From Trichodelitschia bisporula (lineage: Eukaryota > Ascomycota > Dothideomycetes > Phaeotrichales > Phaeotrichaceae), in contig ML996687.1 of the NCBI GenBank assembly GCA_010356995.1, positions 1,521,148 through 1,585,147 on the forward strand: a DNA stretch of 64,000 bases, read 5' to 3'. Position 1 is the first letter of the stretch. The number at the start of each line of letters is the position of its first letter. Below the pieces are notes generated by a model. That model saw only the letters and a program-made list of their open reading frames with translations, was not told the DNA's origin and made no database searches. The position numbers and the translations under genes are program-made. Of this stretch, positions 23,924 to 35,030 are shown piece by piece.

Positions 23924-24263
23924 ACGAACCTCCGCAAAGACACCGAGTTTCGCCTTCATGGGTGCTCTTCTGACTTCAGTCATTCTTTCTCTGCATGATG
24001 TCGACCACAGCAGCATTAGTATGGAGTTTTCGACTTGGGATTGGCGCAGGTATTGGAGGACAGGAAGGGGCAGTTTGATGTACTTAGCTCGTTAGCTCGC
24101 TCCCAATTGTAATCACTGCCTTTTTGAATTCTTCACATGGTTGATTCTCATTCAACTTATCATACACCAACATGAATGTCAAAACAATTAATACCCTCTT
24201 ACTGTGACCCGAAAACGCCAGAACATTTGATATTCCTGTGGACACCATGTGACGCGTGGAACT
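23924..24263. other. Convergent 3' intergenic region
   Basis: This lies between the ends of the Hsp30 (+) and RPB11 (-) genes and is AT-richer than its surroundings. Nothing else is seen. Confidence 0.5.
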
Positions 24264-24934
24264 TCACATGTTCTCTCGGCCAGTGTTGGCAATCTTCTTC
24301 AACTCCCACTCCTTGGTAAACTCGCGGCTGAGGATGTCTAAATCATGCACAATATCGCGGCATGCTGTGAGAACCGCTTCTTTAGGTGCAATGCTCCCGT
24401 CCGTGCTCACCCGCAGAATGAACTGGGGGATGAGGGGGTGGGGGACATGGTATGCGCAGAAAGTGATGAAGGGATACTTGAGGAGCCGGCTCGAAATGAG
24501 ATTGCCGAGTGTGTGGTCCTCCTTATTAAATGTGAACAGGGCCGTGTTCGGGACACCTTGTACGAAATCAGTTCCCTGAATGGTGCTGGACATGACGAGA
24601 CTTACGCGTATCCAACTCCCATGTCACCTTCTTCTCACCGTCGCTCAGGAGGAAGAGTTCGAATCTGGAAATCGCGCAACTGTCAACATATGCGGGAAAC
24701 TGCTGAATGCAGTAATCAAACGCAGAGTTCGAAAAGCAGCATACGCCTCCACTTTCAACAACCCCAACCTCGCATTCCCGAAGTAGTCCATTTTAAGCAC
24801 TTTTGTGTAGAACAGCCAGATAAGAAGGCTAACAAGAAAAGTTCAAAGAGGAGTGGCAAGGGCATCCGTTAACCTTGCGGTATGAAACTACTACATCAGT
24901 AAAAGAAATGGACGAACCTGTCGGGGGCATTCAT
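24264..24934 (-). CDS. RPB11: RNA polymerase II subunit Rpb11
   Basis: Rpb11 pairs with Rpb3 to form the alpha-like assembly platform of RNA polymerase II. Three exons are read: 24934-24918, 24664-24606 and 24556-24264, giving 122 residues, the family's standard length. The N terminus MNAPDRFELFLLSDGEKKVTW matches Rpb11 rather than the AC19 subunit. Next come VPNTALFTFNKEDHTLGNLIS and the signature CAYHVPHPLIPQFILRV. Intron 1 is 253 nt, several times the local norm, and exon 1 has only 17 nt; both are forced by the family alignment. The last exon also opens with a short in-frame Met, but that alternative would lose the conserved N terminus. Confidence 0.93.
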
Positions 24935-25430
24935 GGTTTAAATCACTTTGGGTGCCGGTGCCTCTCGGCTTCCTCAAAAATTGTAATGGCGGGTAAGGGC
25001 GAGCAGTCGACCGACTAGGAACAAGTTACGGGCAGTAGGGCTGTTAGGTATGGTTGCTCCCCTTATTGAAAACGACGTGGCGGAGATAGCGGGAAAGATC
25101 AAAACGGAAGACAGGAAGGAGAGAGCGGTGATGGTACGCAGTTGAACATACGGCAGGCGACGATGTCGTTGAGAGGATTGGAGGTCCGGATCCGCAGTGG
25201 CGGTGGCTGCAACCGTTAGCCAGCCACCCCCGCCACCCTAGAGCTACCCGTGCTACCGTACCGCACATATTGACGTACTTTGTCCTTTATACCCCCCCGC
25301 TGAGCACCCGGCATGGATCTTTTGACGTAAGCATATATAGCCGACGTGTTCAATACCGTCAGCAAAACAGTCACACCTTAACCTCAAATCTCTTCATCCT
25401 GAGTTGCATATGGGTAGTCGCAAGCAAGCA
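24935..25430. promoter_or_regulatory. Divergent upstream region, RPB11 / nitronate monooxygenase
   Basis: This 496-bp gap separates two outward-facing genes. A possible TATA-like run (gcatatatagc) is at 25330-25340. No gene is seen. Confidence 0.45.
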
Positions 25431-26544
25431 ATGGCCACAAACCTCCTCGAAGATTACCCATGGGTACAGACGCCTCTCATCGTCGGCGCGCCGATGCGCC
25501 TCATATCCTTGGCTTCTCTTGCAGTTGAGATATCTAAAGCCGGTGCGATTTCTTAGCAGTCAAGTGAGCCTCGTCGGTACTGATTGGGATACCGTTCTAG
25601 GTGGACTAGGCTTTTTGGCGTCCGCTGAAGACCAACGTAACCTCCAAGCGCACCTCGAAGAAGCACTGAAGCTCCTCCAAGGCACGTCTCTTTCTACTGC
25701 CAACAACACGCTTCCCATAGGCATCGGCTTCCTCAACTGGGGAGCAGACCTCTCTATCGCCTTGCCTTTGATCCAGCGCTATCGTCCCGCGGCTATCTGG
25801 CTCTTCGGCCCGAGGACAGTAGAGGACTTGACACAATGGACGCGAAAGGCAAGAGAGGCGACTGGACGAGCCACGAAGGTTTGGGTCCAGATTGGTAGTG
25901 TTGTGGAGGCCCTGAAAGTTTGCAAAGCGTGCGAACCGGATGTGCTAGTGGTGCAGGGTGCCGATGCCGGTGGGCACGGACTAGCCCAATCAGCCAGCAT
26001 TGTGCCCGGTGTTCCAGAAGTCGACGATGCGCTTTCTGCTGCGCGGAATGAGGGATCTTTGGCTGCTGTACCACTTATCATTGCGGCGGGTGGAATCGCC
26101 GACGGACGTGGCGTTGCGGCCGCGATGGCTCTGGGGGCTCAAGGTGCAGTCCTCGGAACAAGATATCTCGCAGCGGAGGAAGCTGTTATTGCCAAAGGCT
26201 ATCGACAGGAGGTCATACGAGTGAGCGACGGCGGACAAACGACTTTAAGGACATCTCTGTACGATCGTCTTCGTGGCACCACCTCATGGCCACCGCAATA
26301 CAACGCTCGTGGCATTCTCAACATGAGCTATTGGGACGGCGTAGGCGGTATGGCGTTCGAGGAGAATGAAAGGCTGTATCGCGAAGCCATGAACGCTGGT
26401 GATGACGGGTGGGGCCCAGAAGGTAGGATGACGACTTATGTCGGAGCGAATGTGGGCCTAGTGACTAAGGTCCAGTCTGCGAAAGAAATAACGGAGGAGG
26501 TAAGGCAGCAAGCGAAAGACGTAATTCGGCGTCTTTATGCCTGA
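25431..26544 (+). CDS. Nitronate monooxygenase (2-nitropropane dioxygenase family)
   Basis: This FMN-dependent TIM-barrel oxidase uses oxygen to turn alkyl nitronates such as propionate 3-nitronate into harmless products. Exons 25431-25542 and 25601-26544 give 351 residues. The N terminus VQTPLIVGAPMRLISLASLAV is the usual strand-1 FMN region, and the splice restores EISKAGGLGFLAS. The glycine-rich VVQGADAGGHG and the phosphate-binding IIAAGGIADGRGVAAAMALGAQGAVLGT complete the site. The His in GADAGGHG matches the proposed catalytic histidine. An in-frame ATG at 25410 would add seven residues; 25431 has the better start context (G at -3 and +4). Confidence 0.9.
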
Positions 26545-27052
26545 AGATGTGGCGGTTAAATGTTCGTTCGTTGCGGTCTGGATAGAATTCAATCTCTCCG
26601 CTCTGTTGCTGAAACTCTTCGCTCCACTTTTCGGCGCCTGATGAAGTCCTATTACGATATGTGATGGAGGGGAATCTGAACTTGAGTGAAAGCTTTTACA
26701 GCTCATGAGTTGCCCTTAAGCGAACCTTTTCATATTCTCGGTCTTTGAATGAGTGATTGAAGTCAAAGTGTATCACTACAGGAGCGCTACCGATGCCGGA
26801 TCGGGTTTGACCATGAGGTGTGCAGCATGTGCAGCATACACGTGAAAGCGGCAGGGGTTCGGGAGCGGTAGTGCAAGAGCCCCACCATCAACGTCATGCC
26901 CCGTCAATGCGTTCGCCCTGTCCCGCTTATCCAAGCACTTAACTTCTTCCCACCCTGCAGTTTTAACAGCAAGCACTCCGCCAAGTTCCATTCCATCACG
27001 AAGGAATGCGCCCCAATCTTCATACCAACCATTGGTAACGAACCACTTTTCA
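26545..27052. other. Intergenic, no gene seen
   Basis: This holds the 3' end of the nitronate monooxygenase gene and the promoter of the DGAT2 gene. Overlapping short frames are present on both strands without recognisable content. Confidence 0.5.
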
Positions 27053-28601
27053 ATGTCGACAACCTGGGAACCCCTTCATCCGGGCGCACCGGATGCACTC
27101 TCGCGTCTGCCCAAGTCGTACGCAGACGCTGTCGAAGATGGCCTGGAGGACTCGGAAGATAGGCCAAATGGCTTGCATCCCGGAGAAGGGAGAGGCACTG
27201 CGGCGACAACTCCAGGGGAATACACAGGTTCGGGTGAAGGATTATACGAAGCTCCACGGAGCCCAGTTCGGCATGGACACAAAAAGCCCGGTTCCCGAGG
27301 CGGTGGTAAGCCCAATGGTGAGCCAAAAGCACAACCTACGGGCATCAATGGCTCTTCGGTGTATGAAAAGTATGATGATGGAAACGGAACACGCCTCGCG
27401 AGCGTACAACCTCCCGAGGATCTCCAGGCGAACTTAAGGGGCGACGAAAAGAAGGGGAAGCCCGACACATCCGCAAAGGGAGAGATGGAGCTTGTAAGCG
27501 GGCGGCGTGCTGCCGCTGGCTGGGAGCGCAGCGGGTAAGGTTCCATGATGCAGCTTCTATCTCGTCCGCTTACCTCTGATGAACAGCATTCGCTGGGCGC
27601 CTCTCAACGTCCCTCTCAAGCGTCGTCTCCAGACTTTGATGGTTCTTCTCCACACTTTATCCGTCGCTCTCACCGTAACATCTTTCTTTTTCCTCTGCGC
27701 TATCCCGTTACTCTGGCCCCTCCTCCTTCCGTACCTCGTCTATATCCTCCTTTCAAACGCCGGTTCCTCCGGCGAACTCTCCCATCGTTCAGATCGCTTT
27801 CGGGGACACAAGATCTGGTCCCTCTTCGCCTCATACTTTCCAGTACGTCTGCATCGCACGACAACCCTTACTTCGACAAGGAAATACATATTCGGATATC
27901 ACCCACACGGAATCATAAGCCATGGCGCCTTTGCCGCCTTCGCAACCGAAGCCCTCGGCTTCTCACAGCTCTTTCCCGGTATCCAGAACACGCTTCTTAC
28001 TCTGGATTCGAACTTCCGGGTGCCCTTATACAGAGACTACATACTGCGCATGGGCCTTGCCAGCGTTTCTCGCGAGTCTTGCGAAAATCTCCTGTCCAAA
28101 GGTGGCATCAACGGCGAGGGGATGGGTCGCGCAATCACTATCGTTGTAGGCGGGGCGCGCGAGTCGCTCGAAACACAGCCTGGAACGATGAAGCTAATCA
28201 TCAACTGCCGCAAAGGATTTGTCAAGTTGGCGATCCGCACGGGTGCCGATTTGGTTCCTGTCTTGGGGTTCGGTGAAAATGACATCTACGAGCAAATATC
28301 CCCCGCGGAGCACCCCCGCCTCCATCGATTCCAGCTATTCATCAAGCGAGTTATGGGATTTACGGTTCCAATGTTTCACGCCAGAGGCGTGTTCAATTAC
28401 GACGTGGGCATCATGCCATATCGGCGGCCCATGAATGTGGTTGTTGGACGGCCAGTTAAGGTGAAAATGCAGGACAAGCCGGACGACAAGTATCTGGATG
28501 AAATCCACAGCCAATACGTAAAGGAGTTGCGATTTATTTGGGATACATGGAAGGACGAGTTTGCGAAGGAGAGGATCGGGGAACTGGAAATCGTGGAGTG
28601 A
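27053..28601 (+). CDS. Diacylglycerol O-acyltransferase 2 (Dga1 type)
   Basis: This ER/lipid-droplet enzyme acylates diacylglycerol with acyl-CoA to make triacylglycerol. Exons 27053-27534 and 27587-28601 give 498 residues. The first ~160 residues are a polar, Gly/Glu/Lys-rich disordered extension; 27053 is the first ATG in this frame. The membrane hairpin follows (LLHTLSVALTVTSFFFLCAIPLLW). Catalytic motifs are ASYFPVRL, FGYHPHGIISHGAFAAF (the HPHG active site), and the later GFGEND. VVVGRPVKV lies near the end. Yeast Dga1 has a shorter N-terminal tail, so the length of this extension is unusual. The splice donor is GTAAGG and the join reads ERSG|IRWAPL. Confidence 0.92.
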
Positions 28602-28880
28602 GATTTGGCTCAGTGGAACATTCGTGTTTGGATTTCATGTACGATTGAAGTTTGGTAGTGGATGGGTGCTCTGCTAAATACCAGCTGGCGGCAGTGGCTT
28701 TTGGTATTTCAACTGACAATGAACCGTATGCAATGATCACCGAACATCAAGAAGCAAAATGTAAGTATTGTGCACAGGCAAATGTGCCCTCCTTTTGGAA
28801 GCTATAATCTACATAGTCATCACCAGACAAAAATGGTTATCCCAGGAACCCTAACCCCCCAACACCCTCAATGTCTACGC

Positions 28881-29971
28881 TTAGAAATGGCGCGGGTGAG
28901 ACCTCTTCAGCTTAGGCGTAGCGGCAGGAACCCAGAGAGTCGTAGTGGTAGTCGCGACGACCTCGGTGACTGTAACAACCTCAGTGACCATCACCACAGG
29001 GGCTTCCTCAGCAGCCGGGGCGGCCGGAGCAACGGACGGAGCCGGAGCGGTATCAGCCTCAGCGAACGCAGCAGCGGCAGGGGCAGAGTAGGCAGCACTG
29101 GCGGCTGGAGCAGCGGAGGCAGCGGGGGAGTAGTCGGCAACGGCAGAAGCCTGGGCGTTGCTGACGGGGGAAACGGCATTGCCTTGGATCATGACGTCGA
29201 AGCAAGTGCTCCACTGCGGCGCGCTGGAGTTGGGGTACTCCCACACCCAGACCATCATGTGGCGGCCAGGCGCCATGTCCTTGGGCAGGTTCAGCTCCAT
29301 CCAGTTGCCCTTGTCGACGAGCCCCTGGGTCGGCGACGTGATGGACTTATCGGCGGGGTAGGCGAAGGAGTTGTCGGAGAAGCCAGCCGACTGCAGCTTG
29401 TTGACGGCGGTGAACTCGGAGATGTCGGTGATTTCAGCCTCCGGCTTGCCCTTCCAGTAGACGGAGACGGTACCCGGCGTACCACCGGGAACATTGGAAC
29501 CGCGAGCGTGGCCGTTGCCGCCGAAGCGGAGGCGGATCATGCTGCCCGGCGCAGCTGATGCCATGGGCGCATTGTCCTGGTACGTGGGGGAGCGTTGGGC
29601 GGGAGGGCAGGCGTGGGTGTCGGCGGGGTGGAAGGAGCCGCCGTCCCATGAGTTGGCTCCGATGTTCCAAACGTAGTTGGTCGAGTCGTCAATCCAGTTG
29701 CCGGGGTTCTTCTTGTTGCGCGGCCATCCCTTGCAAAGATAGGCATACTCAGGCATTCTGATATTCGGTTAGCGATACCGCTCTGGGGCATATATGAAAG
29801 ATGGGAATAGGATACTCACGTGGGATCGACGATGACGGGCGGGCTCTTGGTCGAGTTGCCTTGCATCCATTTGAGAATCTCAGTGTTATCATGGTCCGCA
29901 CATTCGAGCCATGAGTGAGCCGAGACGGTCGAAATGGCCGCCAACGAGGCAACGAGCAGTTGTGTGAACAT
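28881..29971 (-). CDS. Secreted N-terminal-histidine protein, LPMO-like
   Basis: Exons 29971-29820 and 29757-28881 give 342 residues. A clear signal peptide (MFTQLLVASLAAISTVSA) would be cut to leave His as residue 1 (HSWLECADHDN). That is the hallmark of copper monooxygenases of the LPMO type, where His1 and a second His chelate copper. Candidate second histidines are in GGNGHARG and GRHMMVWVWEY, and the domain closes with WSTCFDVMI. Several cysteines fit a secreted beta-sandwich (LCKGW, HACPP, TCFD). After about residue 240 comes a long Ala/Ser/Pro/Val stalk and a Thr/Val-rich tail ending KLKRSHPRHF, without a GPI-type hydrophobic end. I cannot assign an AA family. The substrate is unknown, and a non-enzymatic copper-binding role is equally possible. 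Confidence 0.8.
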
Positions 29972-32164
29972 GTTGAAGGAATGAATGTCCTGGAATCGAA
30001 TTTGTACAGGTATCAAGTGGTATCAAAGAGCACTTTGCGGTCAAGTTTCAGTAACAAGCCAACCAGTGGTGGTTTTAAAGGATAGTCGTGAGTATGGACA
30101 AGGAGTGACGTGGTGAATGAATGACAGAACCGGCCTGACGAAAAAGAGTGATGCGCAAAAGAGGGAAAGATGTAGGACAGAGGGAGATTCTCAAACTTAA
30201 CTGCTCGCTCGGATGGCAAAGAGACTCCTTTAGAGCATGGTGAGAAAACGGGTACCGGCCCACGACTACCCAAGGCTAGTCGCCGACTCGCCTCCACTTC
30301 TCCACTCATTCCAGCCTTGCCCGTTTATTCGTGCTAAGTGGCGGACAGGAGGAAACACGCGAGCAGATTGCAGGGAATCCAGGAACGAAGGTTGGATAGG
30401 CTTGCTGCAAAGGGGACTGAGAGAGCGAATCAGGAGCATCGTGAGAGGCCAAGATAGGGAAATTACAGGCAGATCTGGTGTCGCAGGACCTGGCGCCGAT
30501 CTAGACGTTGGTTCCTGGATTACGCCTACGCTATTTTTCGCCGTGCACTTTCCCGTTTTTCCTTGGTTGCCCCGAGGCCGGATATCAGCTACGGTTGGGG
30601 GTTATTCGGTCTTCTGCCTTTCGCGCCCGGCCGGAGGCGAATGGGTGACGTAGAAGAATGATAGGAAGGTTTGTTTCTGTGTTCCCTCTCAGGGGCAAAA
30701 AAGGGCGTCTAAAGGGACTGTCCCTTCAAGGGTACGAGGCCTGTAAGTGGCAGGCTCTCGCGCCGGTGAAACACCGAACAACCCCTCATGTCCCACGTCT
30801 CCCGTGCTCCCCTAGCCAACCCACCAACCCCACCCCCGAAAAACATCCTCTTGGCCGACCCTGTTCCCGGCGTGCCCGGTTCTGAGAGGCCCATCTCGAA
30901 AGGGAAACTCTCCAGGAAAACACCAGGAGAGACGTCAGGAGAAACAAAAGACCTTGGGCCATGCACTCTGTTCGTGTGATCCCCCCCCTTGTTTTCAGCT
31001 GTTTCCAGTCTTGCTCGCCCTCTCTCCTGCATGCTCGCCCTCTCTCGGGCTTGCCATTAACATGAGCAGGGCCTCCTTCGGCCCGGTGAACGCACCGTTC
31101 GTACTACGTATTTCGTACTTCGTACGTCGTCAGCACCGCCCCCATTTCCACGCGCTTGTCTCCACTTCATCCCCGAAATATCACGGACATTAAGGCCGCG
31201 CGGGAGATCTGCACCTTAATTTTGCGAGTTACGACGGCCCGCTCGTGCAGTAGGCACGTACCAGATAATACCACGGGCGGAATTTCGTCACAAAAGCAAC
31301 TCCAGCAAAAGTCACCTCATTCTGTCCCGCATGGGGGTGGGGACTTCGGGAATGCTTGCGCAATGCGTGTTCTGAAAACATACCGGCAACCTGACTCCCT
31401 GGTTGAAACACCATCCGCCGCCTCGCCGCAGCCGCTGGCATGCAGCGGTACTACGGTACTACCTACTACCGCAGTTTAGCCCATGAGCCTTCTGGACAAG
31501 CTTTCGCTCGTGAATAATCAGTCGGGTCTTCGGAGCAATCTCTCGGGCCAGTTTGCCTTACGCGGGTGCGGAGCCCAGTCGGAACAGGGAAGCCTCGTCA
31601 GCGGAGGAAGAACCGGCCACGCTTAAAATGGGATTTTATGTCCTGATTCCCGAAGGATAAAGCTGAGAAAACATCCTGAATGTTTTGGCTTGTCATTCAG
31701 ATCTGCTTTGCAGCTACAAACAACCTGCGTAGATTCCTTCGTCGGAATGCTTAAACGCGCATCCTAAAACATCGGTCCGGACGGATGTAGTCATGGTCCG
31801 TCCAAGAGGTGTCTGCCAGTTCATTCAGTGCAGTTTGCTATGTGTGTCGTAACATAGAAAAGCGACCTGTTTTTATGAAGGTGATAGGTATGCGCTATCC
31901 GATATGTAGTCGCTATCAGTTGGACTTGTAAATACGTCTGAGATGGCCGTTTCATGCCATGCCAAAGTTCTTCGTTTTGTGCTCTGAGCGTTGTGTGTGA
32001 AACAATGCCAAGACAATGTGCTCGTCATTGAGAGCTCTGGCGACGTTGCATGGCGTTGTGGCCGTGCTTCAGGCAGCCTTGGACTTGAGCCTCAACTGCT
32101 CCAGACGACCGCAAGACGCATTCAAGGCTATCTTATTATTGCACATTTCGCACCACGGTTCAGC
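29972..32164. other. 2.2-kb divergent gene-poor region
   Basis: This lies between the LPMO-like gene (-) and STE24 (+). No coding frame convinces. It holds CT-rich stretches (about 30780-31030) and a cluster of TTCGTAC/GTACTACGTA motifs near 31.1 kb, listed separately. The STE24 promoter lies at the right end. Confidence 0.5.
31098..31125. repeat. Cluster of TTCGTAC motifs with GTACTACGTA
   Basis: TTCGTAC occurs at 31098, 31112 and 31119, all on the same strand, and GTACTACGTA overlaps the first at 31101-31110. The same ten-mer recurs at 46768-46777 and 47071-47080 in other intergenic DNA. Confidence 0.5.
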
Positions 32165-33692
32165 ATGATCCACGAGTTCCTGCAGGTATTGATTCTAGTG
32201 TCCTGCTGAAGGTCGCGAAGCTAATACGGATACCGTGCAGCGGCTTGCCTTCCTCCTGGACCGACCACTGTTCCCATGGAAGAAACTGGTCATCGCCTTC
32301 TCTCTGGGCCAGTTTACCCTTGAGAATTGGCTGCTGTCGAGGCAGTATGGTGTGTATCAGCGCACAGTCAGGCCCAAGGCGTTGGAGAAGGAAGTTGATC
32401 AGGCAACCTTCGACAAAAGCCAGGTATGTCTACACGCACCTTGTTGCAGATTCAATCTGACCTTCGTAGGCATATGGGCGCGCAAAAGCCAAGTTTCAGT
32501 TCGTTTCCTCCGTCATCAACGAAATCACAAAGCTCGCCATCATCCACTTCGATGTATGGCCAAAGGTCTGGGCATTTGTCGGGCTCGGTGTGGCTCAGTA
32601 TTCCCCGACGCGCTTCTCGGGTGAAATCACACAGTCTCTCCTCTACTTCTTCGTCTTCGGGTTTATCGATACGATACTGGAGCTCCCGCTCTCATACTAT
32701 CAAAACTTTGTCCTGGAAGAGCGCTTCGGCTTTAACAAGATGACGGTCAAACTGTGGCTCACGGATAAGGTCAAGGGACAGCTCCTAACAATCGCCCTCG
32801 GAACACCTATTGGTGCTGGCTTCCTCGCAATCATCCAGAAGACGGGACAAAACTTCTTCTTCTACCTCTGGCTGTTTGTATTCGGCATTTCCCTGATAGG
32901 GGTCACCATCTATCCCATTCTGATCTTGCCCATCTTCAACAAGCTGACGCCTCTGGAGCCGGGGTCGCTCAAGGATGCCGTAGAGGCTCTGGCCAAGAAG
33001 CTCAACTTCCCGCTGGGTGCGCTGCACGTCATCGATGGGAGCAAGCGCAGCAATCATAGCAATGCCTTCTTCACCGGTCTCCCCTGGAAGAAGAAGATTG
33101 TCATCTTTGACACCCTTCTTGAGCAGAGCACCGAGGGCGAAGTCGAGGCTGTTCTGGCCCACGAACTGGGTCACTGGAGCATGAGCCATACCACAAAGTT
33201 GATCATGATCACGCAGTTCCACATCTTCTACTTCTTCGCCTTCTTCTCTGTCTTCACGAAGAACAAGTCGTTATTCGAGTCGTTCGGCTTTCACGACGAC
33301 ATGCCCATAATGATCGGCTTTATGCTGTTCAACGAGGTGTTCGGACCATCCGATTCAGTTGTCAAGTTGATGATGAATGTTATCACACGAAAATTCGAAT
33401 TCCAGGCTGGTAAGCCAAGTTCCCCGCGATGCATTTTGCTCCCTCTAACCATGCCCCAGACAAGTTTGCCCTTGACCTCGGCTACAAGACCGAGCTTGCC
33501 CAGGCTCTGATCAAGCTGCAGATCAAGAACCTCTCCAGTATGGATGCCGACTACTTCTATTCCAGTTACCACCACTCCCACCCCATCCTAACCGAGAGAC
33601 TGAAGGCTCTGGGCTGGAAGGGGGAGACCAAGGTTGAATCCAAGATCAAAGACTCGGAGAAGGCCACCGAGGCCGGTGACCGGGAGCTGTAG
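32165..33692 (+). CDS. STE24: CAAX prenyl protease 1, Ste24 zinc metallopeptidase
   Basis: This multi-pass ER-membrane zinc protease (M48A) trims farnesylated CAAX proteins and, in yeast, the a-factor precursor. Four exons are read: 32165-32185 (MIHEFLQ), 32241-32423, 32470-33409 and 33460-33692. They give 458 residues, close to yeast Ste24 (453). The zinc motif HELGH is near residues 300-304 (VLAHELGHWSMSH). The third ligand Glu is in the downstream segment NVITRKFEFQADKFALDLGY. Several hydrophobic membrane segments are visible (LLYFFVFGFIDTILELPL, FFFYLWLFVFGISLIGV, FYFFAFFSVF). The C terminus HHSHPILTERLKALGW is conserved in the family. All three introns are 46-55 nt with standard ends. 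Confidence 0.95.
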
Positions 33693-33827
33693 ATCTAGCG
33701 TCGTGTCATGGGCTACATCAATGAATTTCCCGCCATGAAGATGTATCCTGTTGTCCAGACTCCCTGCTGTGTGACCCGTTCCTGACCTTAAAGACAGTAT
33801 AAGCTCGCTGTCGGTAAGACCCGAGAG

Positions 33828-34286
33828 CTACTCCTCCGCCTGTTCTTTCCGTATAGCGGCTCGCTCCTTCTTCTCGGCCTTCTTCTTCTCCTTTTTTGCC
33901 TTTTTCCGAGCCTCCTTGTCCTTGACCTCAACTGCGGCGTCGCCGAAGTCCTGTTCCTGAGCGAAAGTATGCGGGTCCTCTGTATGAGTGCCGGTCATAT
34001 CTTGGTCAGCAACGGCTTCCTCCTTCTCGAGCGCAAGATCTTCAGGCGCCAGAACCTCGCCGGCCAGGCCCCGCTCGACGCGCTGAAGAAGGTGCATGAC
34101 GACGCCGCCCTTGGGGCCGTGGGTGGAAAACTGCGGCCCGCCGGGAGCAAGCACGGCGTCGGGGTGCATCTGAGGGCGTGTTTCGGCGGCTGCAAGAAAG
34201 GACTGTACGAATATTTGCGCTTCGGCGAGGGAGGCTTCACGGGTCTCTTCGACGACGGTGGGAATAGGCCCCACGAGTTGAGGCAT
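33828..34286 (-). CDS. Probable RNA polymerase I subunit Rpa14/Ker1
   Basis: The frame from the first ATG (34286) gives 152 residues. An N-terminal helix (SLAEAQIFVQSFLAAAE) is followed by the segment VVMHLLQRVERGLAGEVLAPE. A very Lys/Glu/Arg-rich tail (ARKKAKKEKKKAEKKERAAIRK) ends the chain. This order of a short 'FLxSF' helix, a 'LKRIxRxxxG'-like helix and a charged tail, and the size, recall budding yeast Rpa14 and fission yeast Ker1, the small stalk-associated subunit of polymerase I. That comparison is from memory and similarity is weak. The frame stays open upstream of 34286 without an ATG, so an upstream exon is possible; I could not find one in phase. The gene is convergent with STE24. 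Confidence 0.5.
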   Translation of the reverse strand: MPQLVGPIPTVVEETREASLAEAQIFVQSFLAAAETRPQMHPDAVLAPGGPQFSTHGPKGGVVMHLLQRVERGLAGEVLAPEDLALEKEEAVADQDMTGTHTEDPHTFAQEQDFGDAAVEVKDKEARKKAKKEKKKAEKKERAAIRKEQAEE

Positions 34287-34784
34287 TGTCGCGAATGGGG
34301 GTCGGAGTGACCTGGATGAGGCAAGGAGCGTGTTGGGCACTGTTGACAATCAGAAACTAGTACTTTGGGCTGTAGAATGCGTACATTAGTTGGAGCGTCG
34401 GAGAGGCGGCTTTTCTGGTCGCAGGGCATAGTTACATAGGAAATGTTCAACACGGGCGTTGCTCCGGACTTTCTTTTTTCCGCGTGCGGGAACTTCCTTA
34501 GTGGGCAGAGGATCTGGTGGAGTCTGCGGAGAACGGCACACCTCCGACATACGACACCTGCTTCCAATGGAGTGCTTTAGGTGTCTACGCACCGCAGTTC
34601 GCGCCCGTCCGCTTTGGCGGACAGCTTGTATACAACAAACACCTTCAATGGTTGTTACTAGGCTCGTACAACGGTATCTCTTCCGGCATCGTAACTTGAA
34701 CATCTGGCTGATTCATATCACAGCACACATACAAGCCCCTTATCTGCTCTTGCTTTCCGTCGCCCGCGAATCTCCGTCCCCAGC
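34287..34784. other. Intergenic, no clear gene
   Basis: This is upstream of the Rpa14-like gene. Overlapping frames exist on both strands (for example 34386-34703 minus), but none has a recognisable domain or a consistent splice partner. Confidence 0.4.
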
Positions 34785-35030
34785 TCAGCAATTGCTCCAG
34801 GCCCCGTCGGGCGGCTTCCCCCAGCCTCTGCTGAGCTCGATCTCCTCCCGAAGGTGTCCGCCCACCCCGCCCTCGCCAGTATCCAGGTGCGAAATGGACC
34901 GCGCAACACGTTTAACCCGAGCCACAGAGTCAGGAAGCGGAGACATGGGTTCCTGAGCAGAGTGCGAACCAGAACCGGACGGAGAGTGTTGACTAGGAGG
35001 AAGACCAAGGGGAGGAATACCTTGAGCCAT
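34785..35030 (-). CDS. Small hypothetical ORF, uncertain
   Basis: An 81-codon frame starts [19 protein letters not shown] and contains a charged helix-like middle ([17 protein letters not shown]). A second frame is open over nearly the same stretch on the same strand, so either could be spurious. I do not recognise it. Its polar, Ser/Pro-rich start is coding-like, but there is no other support. Confidence 0.22.
   Translation of the reverse strand: MAQGIPPLGLPPSQHSPSGSGSHSAQEPMSPLPDSVARVKRVARSISHLDTGEGGVGGHLREEIELSRGWGKPPDGAWSNC

Noticed and set aside
30237-30653. 138-codon plus-strand ORF
   Set aside because: Arg/Gly/Pro-biased composition of random GC-rich DNA; no family resemblance or splice sites that extend it.
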